DNA of 36,735 bases from a virus, in IMG/VR virus record IMGVR_UViG_3300005530_000058, positions 1-36,735 of that record. One strand, given 5' to 3'. Of this stretch, positions 15,870 to 24,502 are shown piece after piece. Each line of letters begins with the position of its first letter. Position 1 is the first letter of the stretch. Made by a program: the position numbers and the translations under genes. Below the pieces are notes generated by a model. It was given only the letters and a program-made list of their open reading frames with translations. It ran no database searches and was not told where the DNA came from.

Positions 15870-16358
15870 TTAAATTGGTTTGCCATCTACTGTATGATGT
15901 GTTTGATAAGACTTACAAACTGCTAAAGCATATATTTCTTGGGCGGCTTCATATGCGGACTTTATCGAGCCGGTTTCTTCAAGGACAACTATTTCTGTAA
16001 CCGCGGCTATAACATTATTATAACAGCACCTTACTATATCTGCATAAGTTTGTTGCCACTCCAAGTCAGAATTTTCCCACTTCACTGAGAGGAAGAATTG
16101 GTGCAGACAAGACTTTACCATCGAATACAATTTCGCCCTGTTAGTAACATAGAAGTCACTCGACAGTACTTCTACGAATTGGTTACAAACTCCACCAAAG
16201 AATGCGGCATCATTACGACGTTCTGGAATATCGACTAGATCGTCTATTCCGTGGCATAACCCACGAAAATCTTGTAACCACAAATACGCACCAGTATTCT
16301 TAGAATAATACTTTAGGAACGCTTCTTTAAGTTTCGACTCGGTATCCTCGGTTAGCAT
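15870..16358 (-). CDS. Hypothetical virion-region protein (162 aa)
   Basis: A 162-residue, mostly helical protein with five scattered cysteines (for example RGLCHGIDD and RCCYNN), beginning MLTEDTESKLKEAFLKYYSK. The cysteines do not form CxxC pairs, so zinc binding is unlikely. Its start overlaps the end of the upstream gene by seven bases, so translation is coupled. Its position among internal virion proteins suggests a structural or assembly role. I recognise no family. Confidence 0.6.
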   Translation of the reverse strand: MLTEDTESKLKEAFLKYYSKNTGAYLWLQDFRGLCHGIDDLVDIPERRNDAAFFGGVCNQFVEVLSSDFYVTNRAKLYSMVKSCLHQFFLSVKWENSDLEWQQTYADIVRCCYNNVIAAVTEIVVLEETGSIKSAYEAAQEIYALAVCKSYQTHHTVDGKPI

Positions 16359-17176
16359 ACACTAAGAGCGGTGCCAGCAGTTTCATTTACACGATCCAAA
16401 GCATCCCTAGCATTAGCTGTAAGGTCTTGGGTCTGTCTCTGGTTCTGCCCTGCTTCCCCTAACAAACCCTGACTCATACTTTGAACATTAGCTCCAAATC
16501 CACTACGTCCTGTGGAGTATTGTCCGGTAGCAGGATTAGCCCCGTAACTTGGCCTGCCTGTAGCGACCTGAAAAGCATCAGTACCCGATTTCATACTCGC
16601 TAAGTTTTGTGGCAATGCCTGTAAAGTATTAACTAATGTATTACGCTTCTTATCTAATGCACCTCCAAAGGTCATTGCATTACGTATAGCACTACTCGAC
16701 GCAGGCACATCTGCAACTCCACCGACTCTATTAGTACGGTTCAAACCGCGCTCGACATTAGCCATTTCGGAGCCGGTCAACCTATTAGGGTCTTGACCAT
16801 TTAGGAGATCTGTAAATTTATTAGCCCCAGTCTCTCTAAGATTGTAGTACTGGGGATCTATTTCTTTATTTAATGCTAAACCAGCACGAGCTAGATCTCC
16901 TCCAGAACCATTTACTACATTTAATTCATTTTGTGCAGTATTAAGTGCCTCTTGGCCCTGAATATCAGTGCCAATCTGAGAGAATCTAGGAAGAAAATAC
17001 TTAGCAAGAGACTCATCTAAAGCTAGATTTTGCGGGTCTATATTAGATCTACTATTAAAAAGAGACTGCTCATAAGGGCCAATCGCCCCCGCAGTACTTT
17101 CAGCTAATCTAGGTAGCCACTTTGCTAATGACTGAACTTGTTTGCCAGTCCCTTCAGGTAAAATTGTATCGCCCAC
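16352..17176 (-). CDS. Internal virion / ejection-like protein (274 aa)
   Basis: A 274-residue protein rich in Asn, Gln, Gly and Ala. It starts MGDTILPEGTGKQVQSLAKW, with a helical N-terminus, and has a Gly/Ser/Tyr-rich region near 210-235 (GRPSYGANPATGQYSTGRSG). The pattern is typical of podovirus internal core or tail-tip proteins. It directly follows the homing endonuclease gene in transcription order and shares no frame with the 111-residue gene on the far side of that insertion, so it does not look like half of a broken gene. The function is inferred from composition and position only. Confidence 0.55.
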   Translation of the reverse strand: MGDTILPEGTGKQVQSLAKWLPRLAESTAGAIGPYEQSLFNSRSNIDPQNLALDESLAKYFLPRFSQIGTDIQGQEALNTAQNELNVVNGSGGDLARAGLALNKEIDPQYYNLRETGANKFTDLLNGQDPNRLTGSEMANVERGLNRTNRVGGVADVPASSSAIRNAMTFGGALDKKRNTLVNTLQALPQNLASMKSGTDAFQVATGRPSYGANPATGQYSTGRSGFGANVQSMSQGLLGEAGQNQRQTQDLTANARDALDRVNETAGTALSVC

Positions 17177-17177
17177 T

Positions 17178-17681
17178 TTAGTTCAATGCTCCTCTCTCTG
17201 ATTGTTGTGGAAAATTAACACAAGCAAATTCTCCGAAATACTTACGTGCTGCTTCATCATATGCACGACCAGCCTCTTCTTCAGTATAGAAATAGCCAAG
17301 AGAAATTTCCTTATAGTTAACCATTATTCTTGCATGATATCGTTTTTGTCTTCCTTTAGAAGATTTTTTAGATACTCCCTTACATCTGCAAGTAACATGC
17401 TCAGAGACAGTCTTTGGGGTATTGAAATGATTTTGTTGTTTAGTACAAACTCTTAAGTTTTCTTTTGAGTTATTACAAGTATCTCCATCTTTATGATCTA
17501 CCCATTCACCTTTTTGAGCTTTTGCAATAATTCTATGTAAAGACGGAGAATCTGCACCGCTCAAATGGAATGTCTTATGTTGCTTATTGAAAGTCAATAG
17601 CTGTGTAAAATAATGACTGTCATCTTCATCAAGAATAAGAGTCACTCCAAAGCTTGGATAATATTTAGAAACTTGATTCAT
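17178..17681 (-). CDS. HNH homing endonuclease with AP2 DNA-binding domain
   Basis: A 167-residue protein. The HNH nuclease core lies at about 48-84 (LHRIIAKAQKGEW, then VDHKDGDTCNNSKENL with Asp62-His63 and the trailing Asn residues). An AP2/ERF-type DNA-binding domain covers about 101-157 (KGVSKK, YHARI, LGYFYTEEEAGRAYDEAARK). This pair is a standard free-standing phage homing endonuclease. It is wedged between two virion genes with only one or two bases on either side. It is a selfish element that would cut genomes lacking it at the site. Its DNA looks more AT-rich than its neighbours, in line with separate origin. Confidence 0.9.
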   Translation of the reverse strand: MNQVSKYYPSFGVTLILDEDDSHYFTQLLTFNKQHKTFHLSGADSPSLHRIIAKAQKGEWVDHKDGDTCNNSKENLRVCTKQQNHFNTPKTVSEHVTCRCKGVSKKSSKGRQKRYHARIMVNYKEISLGYFYTEEEAGRAYDEAARKYFGEFACVNFPQQSERGALN

Positions 17682-17683
17682 AA

Positions 17684-18019
17684 TTAAAATAGTTCAACTA
17701 ACGGTTTCTGTTCACCAAATATTCCACCAAGCATTCCAAGACTATCTTGGCTTGGGCCTCTTACTGGTGCAACCCTTGGTTTGAATACGTTAGTCATAGC
17801 GAGTTTATTAGCTATATCGCCAATAGGCGCGCCATTATAATAACCACTTAGGCTATTAACGAAGTTGTTATTTACCGCATTACCTTGTCCAAATTGAGCA
17901 AGATATTTAGTAACGAAATCGTTAGTGCGACGAGCATCACTTGCTAATTGCTTACGTGCAGTAGCCGCTGTTCGTATCTTTCCCTCAGTACTACCGGGCA
18001 TTCCAAAAGCTTCACCCAT
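17684..18019 (-). CDS. Hypothetical virion-region protein (111 aa)
   Basis: A 111-residue protein beginning MGEAFGMPGSTEGKIRTAAT. It has a helical N-terminal half and an Asn/Gly-rich second half, ending in a Pro/Gly-rich tail (FGEQKPLVELF). Composition resembles its internal virion neighbours. The homing endonuclease gene begins right after its stop, so its original downstream neighbour was probably the 274-residue gene. I recognise no family. Confidence 0.55.
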   Translation of the reverse strand: MGEAFGMPGSTEGKIRTAATARKQLASDARRTNDFVTKYLAQFGQGNAVNNNFVNSLSGYYNGAPIGDIANKLAMTNVFKPRVAPVRGPSQDSLGMLGGIFGEQKPLVELF

Positions 18020-18020
18020 A

Positions 18021-18389
18021 TTAAGTTCCTATTAGTTTTTTGAGAAATCGTTGTGTGTCGTAATGGATAAGTTTGCCTCGCCGGGTTGCCGTAAGTTGCC
18101 AGCCGTCTCTCTCATGCTGTCTGAGCAACCACGATGCGAACCGTTGCATACTACCTTTTGTAATACAAATGCACCCCACAATATGTAAACATTGAGTATC
18201 AGAATAGGCCACCGCAATACATACACCTGTAATACTGCCAAGGCAATCTGAATCGACAACAATAGTGCTAGCAACCATTGCATCAGATATAAGATCGTAC
18301 AACTGATTTGGTGTTGCTTCTTTGAATGCATTCGAGTTCCGGCGATATCTGAGGATGAATGAGACGATATCATTTATATTGAGGTTCAC
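18021..18389 (-). CDS. Hypothetical protein, possibly GNAT-like (122 aa)
   Basis: A 122-residue protein. The strand-turn-strand region (SITGVCIAVAYSDTQCLHIV, about 52-71), a following helix, and the end GKLIHYDTQRFLKKLIG resemble small acetyltransferase-fold phage proteins found beside tail and ejection genes in podoviruses. The usual acetyl-CoA loop (Q/RxxGxG/A) is not evident, so a catalytic role is doubtful. It overlaps the nozzle-like gene by four bases. The family call is weak. Confidence 0.55.
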   Translation of the reverse strand: MNLNINDIVSFILRYRRNSNAFKEATPNQLYDLISDAMVASTIVVDSDCLGSITGVCIAVAYSDTQCLHIVGCICITKGSMQRFASWLLRQHERDGWQLTATRRGKLIHYDTQRFLKKLIGT

Positions 18390-20125
18390 AACCCTAATGT
18401 TGTCCTATTTTGCAAATAACTTGACTGTTGCTGTTTCATTGTATTTCCACTCATAGTCACCAATCCAACATCACTTGCAGCAACATAAGTCAAATTCGCC
18501 AATACATTCCATTGGAGCAATACTCCGACTTTATATCCGTCTTTAGCCCTTGAGAAATCGAATGCCAAGTTATTGACACTACGATTAGTATCGCTACCGA
18601 AAGGGATATCAATAGGGCCGCTTGGAGCAGTAAAGTCTTTAGTGATAGCTTTGGCAAGTATTGTATCAAGTTGTTTCTGATTATCTACAAATAGTGTAGC
18701 ATTTGTAATGCCAGCGGTTTCGGCTTGCTCAAGGATTACCTTAATTGTACCCATGTCAAGTTCAGTCTTAGGATCAGAACTACAAAAATCACCTATATAC
18801 AATGAGCACATCGCTACTTCTTCAGCCGCGCCCCACTCATATACCTTTCCAGCCGACGTAAGGAATAGTAACTTTCGCTCGCCGGTATCCGTAAGAACTT
18901 GAGCGAACTGTCTTATGCTACCATAGACATTATCGTAAATATCTATTCCATCCCAGCACTGACGAAGTTCATCATACCACACAATTGCTGGACCATAAAC
19001 TGTATTCAACGAGAATAGACTATAATTATCAAATTGACCTGCACAAGTGATATGATTCGATTGATCGACACTATCGAATAGTCTCGATATGAGTAAAGAG
19101 AAGGGCGCGTTCTTGCCAGTGTTCTTTACTGTTAGAATAGCATTAAAGCTACGTATGGTTTTACCATCTATGAAGCATGTATCGCCATTAACGTCTCCGA
19201 TGAAACTCTCATTATTCAATGGACCAGTATTTGCAATATACTTATGAGTGAAGAACGGTTCGTTATACTGAGTCTCAGAGAAGTCTGGAGAGGTAATCAC
19301 AGAGTTCCTAGGACTACCCACATAGAAACTACCATCATCTGAGGCTATCCGGCCCAGACATGTTATGGTGTCGTAGAAGGGCCGCGTTGAGTTATTCTGA
19401 GCACCACCTGCATCTACCGATTCTAACTTATTACCTTCAGCATCAATAGAGATAACAAAGTCGAGTGGCCTACCAGATACACTTTGGAATACTTGCTTGC
19501 CATCTGTAATATAGAGTTTGCCATCTACGAATAGCATCTGCTTACCAATAGGGACATACTCTCTTCCATCGGCGCTATTCTGCCATTGGTCGAAATTCTT
19601 GGTTACTCTCGCGCTTCCGTTATTAAGTATAATCCAAGGCTGGCTGATACCATCCTGTACAACCGCGGCCACAGGTGAAGGTGCCGAAAGTTCATTCAGT
19701 AGGGTAACACTTGACGATGCTTCTTCATCTGGACTAACTCTCTTATAATTGATTGTACTTGCTGGCACCACCTCTAACCATAACTGTGGCGCGCCGGTGC
19801 TCATTTGAAAGTTAGCCACTTGATTGAAATTCTCTGAGCTATCAGTAGAATAATCTCTTACATAAGCTTGACCATTGGCAAATACTATAGCAAAATTACC
19901 GACACCATATAATCCCTGATAGTTATATCCCGCTGCCGTAGATGGCAAACCCGCGCCCAAAAGTTTAGGTTTGCGAATGGGCCGTATCTTACCATAGCGA
20001 GAGCGGCCGTTTATTAAAAGCGGGTATGCACCAGTAGGTAGTTTAGTACGATCAGTGAACATATCAAGACCTGCACTAAAAGAGTCTTGTACAAACACTG
20101 ATTTAGATGGATCGGTCTTAGACAT
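18386..20125 (-). CDS. Tail nozzle-like structural protein (579 aa)
   Basis: A 579-residue beta-rich protein. It opens with a segment common to phage tail proteins that form the nozzle or stabilise the tail hub (SAGLDMFTDRTKLPTGAYPL, then INGRSRYGKIRPIRKPKLLG). It continues with repeated blade-like units (for example YLGVGN-type strands, ILNNGSARVT, MLFVDGKLYITDGKQV, LLFLTSAGKVYEWG), consistent with a beta-propeller. It follows the connector-like gene by five bases, the usual podovirus order. AAAGGGT precedes the ATG. I infer that it plugs or extends the short tail. Confidence 0.7.
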   Translation of the reverse strand: MSKTDPSKSVFVQDSFSAGLDMFTDRTKLPTGAYPLLINGRSRYGKIRPIRKPKLLGAGLPSTAAGYNYQGLYGVGNFAIVFANGQAYVRDYSTDSSENFNQVANFQMSTGAPQLWLEVVPASTINYKRVSPDEEASSSVTLLNELSAPSPVAAVVQDGISQPWIILNNGSARVTKNFDQWQNSADGREYVPIGKQMLFVDGKLYITDGKQVFQSVSGRPLDFVISIDAEGNKLESVDAGGAQNNSTRPFYDTITCLGRIASDDGSFYVGSPRNSVITSPDFSETQYNEPFFTHKYIANTGPLNNESFIGDVNGDTCFIDGKTIRSFNAILTVKNTGKNAPFSLLISRLFDSVDQSNHITCAGQFDNYSLFSLNTVYGPAIVWYDELRQCWDGIDIYDNVYGSIRQFAQVLTDTGERKLLFLTSAGKVYEWGAAEEVAMCSLYIGDFCSSDPKTELDMGTIKVILEQAETAGITNATLFVDNQKQLDTILAKAITKDFTAPSGPIDIPFGSDTNRSVNNLAFDFSRAKDGYKVGVLLQWNVLANLTYVAASDVGLVTMSGNTMKQQQSSYLQNRTTLGL

Positions 20126-20130
20126 ACCCT

Positions 20131-21165
20131 TTAATAGTTATACCCACCGCCGCTACCAACACCACTAGCATTTGGCCTATTATACCAATTATTGAATGGT
20201 TGCTGGGCATCGGTGAATCCGTTGCGACCAAATTGCATTTCCAATTGTTTACCTTCTTCAGTATCTATATTAATCTCATCTAGTAGTTCGTGTGCTTTGG
20301 ATTGGTATGCTTTCGCACGTAATTCGTTACCTTGTTTCTGTGCTTCATAGTAAGCCATGAATTGAAAGAATATAGCACGATCAGCCTTAGCTCCACATGG
20401 AAACTCATCTTGTAGATTACGAAATGACACAAACCGCTGCTTGTATAATATGTCAACCGCGGTCAACAATTGGAAGTTTGAAGTGGCCGCTCCGAGCACA
20501 TTCGCGTCTCGAAGCTCAATTATCATATACTTGGGCGCGGTTTCGGAATTAGGAATTACTGAGAGTTCATTATCATCTACATCGGTCACCGTGATATCAC
20601 AATCATTTGGTGCAGTCTTTGATATAGATTGAACATCTAAGAAATTACCTAATGTGGATACACTCAAAGCACCCACAGCTATAGTTACTTTCTCTTGTGC
20701 TCGTGATGCAAGAGTAGTAGTGCCTGTGATATAGATATCTATTGGGGCCGGTTGCGCTTGCTCAATACTAAACGTGAGTACACTGGCATTAGATATCTCC
20801 CTTTTTAGGGGATAATCTTGTCTTGTTACCCTCATCGGCATCGCAAAGTAATTCGCTCCCCAACCACGACCTAGAGAATATCGCGGGCGCATATCCTCAT
20901 AGGGAATTTTACCTCCTAATATGTTTGAATACCGCAAGCCGCGAAGTTGGAATACGTAATAAGGGAGCGAAACTTGGGAAACATTTTGTACGTCTGTATC
21001 AATATTGAAAGTCTGCTCTCTTAGGCATCCTTCAATATCATTAGATTCATACAATTCTTTACTAACATCATTAATCTTGTCTATAATCCAAGCACGCTCA
21101 TTCTCATTAGAGACTGAGATACCAGTTTCAGTTGCGATATCTAGTAGGATTTTAGATAGAGGCAT
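20131..21165 (-). CDS. Tail/connector-like structural protein (344 aa)
   Basis: The start at 21165 (MPLSKILLDIATETGISV) is preferred to an upstream ATG at 21210 that would overlap the fibre gene. It leaves a 14-base gap. The helical N-terminus (residues 1-50, with ERAWIIDKINDVSKELY) resembles podovirus head-tail adaptor or tail-tube proteins of the T7 gp11 / P22 gp4 type. The middle is beta-rich, the C-terminus helical, and the last 15 residues are Gly/Asn/Tyr-rich. It lies next to the nozzle-like gene. The exact role is inferred. Confidence 0.55.
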   Translation of the reverse strand: MPLSKILLDIATETGISVSNENERAWIIDKINDVSKELYESNDIEGCLREQTFNIDTDVQNVSQVSLPYYVFQLRGLRYSNILGGKIPYEDMRPRYSLGRGWGANYFAMPMRVTRQDYPLKREISNASVLTFSIEQAQPAPIDIYITGTTTLASRAQEKVTIAVGALSVSTLGNFLDVQSISKTAPNDCDITVTDVDDNELSVIPNSETAPKYMIIELRDANVLGAATSNFQLLTAVDILYKQRFVSFRNLQDEFPCGAKADRAIFFQFMAYYEAQKQGNELRAKAYQSKAHELLDEINIDTEEGKQLEMQFGRNGFTDAQQPFNNWYNRPNASGVGSGGGYNY

Positions 21166-21179
21166 AATCGTTACGTGTA

Positions 21180-22331
21180 TTAGAGTGAAGCATAAATCCA
21201 AACTTGCCAATTAGTTACATCAGCAATAGCACCAAAAGGACCACCAGCTTTAGGACGAATCATATAGCCAGTCCCTGTACCTCCAACATCTACGCTCGCA
21301 TATACATTAGTTACGTCCGCAGATATTCCAAACGAAACAAAGTTCGTAGAATTAATACCTATAGAAGTAATACTAATAAGATCGTTGGCATTATAACCAT
21401 TAAGAGCACCGCCGGATATGTTCTTCACATACCCAATCAATACTCGTGGGGTTGCCGCAAGCCCATGTGCAATAGATATAATACCATCGGCAGCAGGAAG
21501 AGTTCCCAGTGAGCCAAAGAATGGAGTAGTTTTAACCCAGCTAGTTCCATCAGACCTTATAGCATCTCCAGAAGTTCCGGGAGTAGCCAATTTGTTAAGT
21601 CCTATTGTATGAACTGGGAATAGTGAACTAGAAGAATCATCATTAGAAGCAGCTTCAATGACTCCCGTTAAGGGATTTGCTCGCAAGATATATCCAGCAG
21701 TCCCATTTACAAGTCGATCATAAGTTAAGCTATTAGCAGCTATTAATCCTGTGACACTAAGAGCTTTCCAGATAGCAGTTCCAACAGAGCTACTATAGGT
21801 TAATACCATTCCATCGGTTGCAGTAGAGATATCCAACTTATTTGGTTGAAGTGTAGCCGCACCAATTACCGTAGCTGCATTAACTACTTCCACATATTGT
21901 CCTGCTGCATCCAATCGCACTAGAAAGTTCGACTTCGTTGCGTCTGCACTGCCATCTTGCTTATATGCGATCTTGCTCGAACCGGCCCCATTAAGTATGG
22001 ATACTGCATATGTGGCAATTTTGGCCGCGGTTATGGAGTTATCTGCAATAGCTAGTGTGGACCAATCGGCATAGGTATCTGAAGGGTAAGTTCCTTGGTA
22101 GATTTTAATCAATACATTATTCGCATCCTGTATATCGAGCCAAATATAACGTATAAACCGAGGGTTATTTGTTACATCAGGATGAGCACCGGCTGCACCT
22201 GACATAAAGATAACTTCTCCGATATTGGACAATGGAGCAATCTGGTTGACCATTGCCATTAGCTGCGCTTTACTCACACTAGTGAGGCCGCTTATATCGA
22301 AACCAGACTGAAAATCAAATTGAAGACTCAT
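21180..22331 (-). CDS. Tail fibre / receptor-binding protein (383 aa)
   Basis: A 383-residue protein, Ala/Gly/Ser/Thr-rich and beta-prone. The N-terminus (MSLQFDFQSGFDISGLTSVS) probably attaches it to the virion. The middle shows fibre-like repeating turns (ITAAKIATYAVSILNG, LIAANSLTYDRLVNG). The last 100 residues start with ISIAHGLAATPRVLIGYVKN, the H-x-L-G/A-x-x-P motif common in phage fibre tips that bind receptors, and end with a Trp-containing strand. It would contact the host surface. It is a likely receptor-binding protein together with the LamG protein immediately upstream. Confidence 0.68.
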   Translation of the reverse strand: MSLQFDFQSGFDISGLTSVSKAQLMAMVNQIAPLSNIGEVIFMSGAAGAHPDVTNNPRFIRYIWLDIQDANNVLIKIYQGTYPSDTYADWSTLAIADNSITAAKIATYAVSILNGAGSSKIAYKQDGSADATKSNFLVRLDAAGQYVEVVNAATVIGAATLQPNKLDISTATDGMVLTYSSSVGTAIWKALSVTGLIAANSLTYDRLVNGTAGYILRANPLTGVIEAASNDDSSSSLFPVHTIGLNKLATPGTSGDAIRSDGTSWVKTTPFFGSLGTLPAADGIISIAHGLAATPRVLIGYVKNISGGALNGYNANDLISITSIGINSTNFVSFGISADVTNVYASVDVGGTGTGYMIRPKAGGPFGAIADVTNWQVWIYASL

Positions 22332-22339
22332 AAATATAG

Positions 22340-23575
22340 TTAGGAATAGGTTTGTTGGGTTGTAAATTCTAATGGGAAATTTGTCAAAGGTATAGGTTCA
22401 GCTAATGCGGTATCTATTGTTAAAGTAGCATTAGTTACTGGAGTCACATCCAAATTGCTACTAACAACTGATAAGATAGAAGTTCTGATATCGAACGCGA
22501 CGGTATTATCTACTGTGCTATTTCCGTCAATATTCCATATCTCTACATAAGCATTATTGTCTTTGATTCTCTCTCCAGTATATATAGCAAAATTAGGGTT
22601 ATATACAAACCCATCTAAGTCCCACAATTTATAACGTAATACATTCCCGTCATCATCTTGCCAACTAATTACAGGAACGAAATTAGCATCAACTGGAGCT
22701 TTTATCGGATATACAAAAGAGAAATCCACTCCTGCATCAAGAGAAAATCTTCCAGCTATAAAACTACCTCCATATCTAAACGGATAATCATCTGCATCAT
22801 CAAATGCATTAGGTGCAGATATAATATCGCTACTATAGATATATCCATTTATAGAATCTACAAATGGATAAGCACTGAATTTAACATACCGAATTAGCCC
22901 AACATCTTGAACTCCAGATGTATCTCGTGGACTACGATAGCATCGTAAGATATCATCATCTGATCTTGCTACATTCCAAAACCGGATTTCGTCTATCCGA
23001 CCGCGCCAAGATGTAAGGTTAGTCAGTGAGTATATTTGAGATTCACCAAACATCGCAAGTCCAGTGCTATCTAGCAATGTCGAAACATCGACCGCGGTTG
23101 AGGCAATCAACATCCCATTAGCATAGAACTTAATTATTGGTACTGAAGTATCGAATACTACCGCAATATGTGTCCATTCATCTACCGACAGGTAATATCC
23201 AGTATCCAACTGTGCGTAATCTCCTAAAGATACAGTGGCAAAGTTCACATATACTCTACCACTATAGGTAGTATAAATCCAAACTTGATTGAATGCAGGG
23301 TCACTAGATTGTATCGAAAGAATAGTCCTATAAGGAGTCCCGACTTCATCGCCAGCAAAATAGTCTGGTTTTACCCAACATTCAAACGTGAACACATCCT
23401 TCTGATTCGGCCAACCAGTCCCATCATTATCGGCAAACACTTGCTGCCCACTAGTGACAGTATGAATACAGCCTTTAGGTTCTCCACAATCTGCACTGAA
23501 AGTAGGTACTTCTATAACTCCACGAAGTTTACCTACTCTGCGAAGCGGACGAAGCGTTTGGAAGTATTGGTCCAT
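22340..23575 (-). CDS. LamG / concanavalin A-like lectin domain virion protein (411 aa)
   Basis: A 411-residue protein. Residues about 55-205 match a laminin G-type jelly roll: FTFECWVKPD, RTILSIQSSDP, WTHIAVVFDTS, IKFYANGMLI and WRGRIDEIRFWNVARS are the usual strand markers. The N-terminus (MDQYFQTLRPLRRVGKLRGV) is likely virion-anchoring. The remainder is beta-rich with many aromatic residues. LamG domains bind sugars or protein surfaces, so this may help host recognition. There is no signal peptide, in contrast to the block at 24503-28197. It sits between the holin-like gene and the tail fibre gene. Confidence 0.72.
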   Translation of the reverse strand: MDQYFQTLRPLRRVGKLRGVIEVPTFSADCGEPKGCIHTVTSGQQVFADNDGTGWPNQKDVFTFECWVKPDYFAGDEVGTPYRTILSIQSSDPAFNQVWIYTTYSGRVYVNFATVSLGDYAQLDTGYYLSVDEWTHIAVVFDTSVPIIKFYANGMLIASTAVDVSTLLDSTGLAMFGESQIYSLTNLTSWRGRIDEIRFWNVARSDDDILRCYRSPRDTSGVQDVGLIRYVKFSAYPFVDSINGYIYSSDIISAPNAFDDADDYPFRYGGSFIAGRFSLDAGVDFSFVYPIKAPVDANFVPVISWQDDDGNVLRYKLWDLDGFVYNPNFAIYTGERIKDNNAYVEIWNIDGNSTVDNTVAFDIRTSILSVVSSNLDVTPVTNATLTIDTALAEPIPLTNFPLEFTTQQTYS

Positions 23576-23587
23576 ATATATGTAGTA

Positions 23588-23872
23588 TTAAACTGGAGGC
23601 GTAGTTTTAACGCCATCATCTACTTTATCGGAGTGTTGTTTGAAACTGCCATCAATATACACACGAACAACTAGCAAACCGGCCAGTAAACATTCGGCAT
23701 TTAGAAGTAACCAATCTGAGTATTGCCAAGTGTTTTGAACTACAGTAGGTCCAACTTGCTTAATCGTACCTACGAATGGTGTAAGCCATGCAATGACAAA
23801 ATACAATCCTCCACGAAGAAGGACTGGGCGCCACTTATTAAAACTATCTACTGTTTTCTCGACACTTGGCAT
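23588..23872 (-). CDS. Holin-like two-helix membrane protein (94 aa)
   Basis: A 94-residue protein with two hydrophobic helices: about 16-38 (PVLLRGGLYFVIAWLTPFVG) and 52-72 (SDWLLLNAECLLAGLLVVRV). The C-terminal tail is charged (DGSFKQHSDKVDD). Size, two helices and position directly after the spanin pair fit a class II holin, which would permeabilise the inner membrane at lysis. No sequence family is recognised, so holin is inferred from topology and context. Confidence 0.6.
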   Translation of the reverse strand: MPSVEKTVDSFNKWRPVLLRGGLYFVIAWLTPFVGTIKQVGPTVVQNTWQYSDWLLLNAECLLAGLLVVRVYIDGSFKQHSDKVDDGVKTTPPV

Positions 23873-23884
23873 ATACTTATCTAT

Positions 23885-24247
23885 TTATTTAGGCAACGAC
23901 TGAATAATATCTTTCATAATTTCCAATGCCTTAATTGCATTCGTTCCGCTCGATTCAGTATTCAAACCAGATTGACCTACACTCTGAGATTTCGCCCCAA
24001 GACTCACTCGCTGTTTATCTATGGTATTCTTACCATCGAATAGGGTAGCAGATTTCACTGTAGTAGACTTCTCTTCAAATGCCACTACGCTTGGCTGCCC
24101 CGGCACTGTAACTACTACCGGATTTTTCTCGTTCATCGCTACCGTATTCCGTGCGCAACTGGTTAATATCAGAATAGCGAACGCGGCCATTGCTAGATTG
24201 CAAAGATACGTTTGTATTACTATCGGTTGCAATTTGATTTTCATCAT
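23885..24247 (-). CDS. o-spanin (Rz1-like outer-membrane lipoprotein)
   Basis: A 120-residue protein starting inside the i-spanin gene in another frame. Residues 1-31 form a lipoprotein signal: basic start, hydrophobic core (LAMAAFAILILTSC) and lipobox LTSC with Cys31 as the lipidated residue. The mature part is polar with a helical end (NAIKALEIMKDIIQSLPK). It overlaps the upstream gene by 173 bases, as Rz1 overlaps Rz. The pair would bridge periplasm and fuse the membranes at the last step of lysis, so the host should have an outer membrane. The mature part is longer than many Rz1 proteins. Confidence 0.75.
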   Translation of the reverse strand: MMKIKLQPIVIQTYLCNLAMAAFAILILTSCARNTVAMNEKNPVVVTVPGQPSVVAFEEKSTTVKSATLFDGKNTIDKQRVSLGAKSQSVGQSGLNTESSGTNAIKALEIMKDIIQSLPK

Positions 24248-24485
24248 AATATCCTCTTTTTGTATAGTACCGTTTAACTAATCCTTTTATTTCACCAATA
24301 TCTTTCGTCATTTCTTTCTGTTCTTTGACGAGTTCTTTGACGTTTTCTTTAATCGAAGGGATGCCATAATAATTACTAAGCCCACTAACGACGCCACCAC
24401 AGATGGTAATAATCCCAACACAAATTCCAGTGATACTTCCGACACGTTTAAGGTTAATCTTTATGTCCCCTTTATTATTATTCAT
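24075..24485 (-). CDS. i-spanin (Rz-like inner-membrane protein)
   Basis: A 136-residue protein with a positive N-terminus, one transmembrane helix (about 14-36; VGSITGICVGIITICGGVVS), then a charged coiled-coil helix in the periplasm (ENVKELVKEQKEMTKDIGEI) and a Ser/Asn/Tyr-rich tail. This is i-spanin topology. The o-spanin starts within its last 58 codons in another frame. The overlapped tail has biased, low-complexity composition, as expected where two frames constrain each other. Confidence 0.75.
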   Translation of the reverse strand: MNNNKGDIKINLKRVGSITGICVGIITICGGVVSGLSNYYGIPSIKENVKELVKEQKEMTKDIGEIKGLVKRYYTKRGYYDENQIATDSNTNVSLQSSNGRVRYSDINQLRTEYGSDEREKSGSSYSAGAAKRSGI

Positions 24486-24502
24486 AGCAAGATGTGTACC
24501 AA

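Noticed and set aside
18032-18373. Second minus-strand frame of 113 codons within 18021-18389
   Set aside because: The competing frame 18021-18389 overlaps the nozzle-like gene by four bases in the usual coupled manner and has the better protein character; this one is a frame-shifted shadow.
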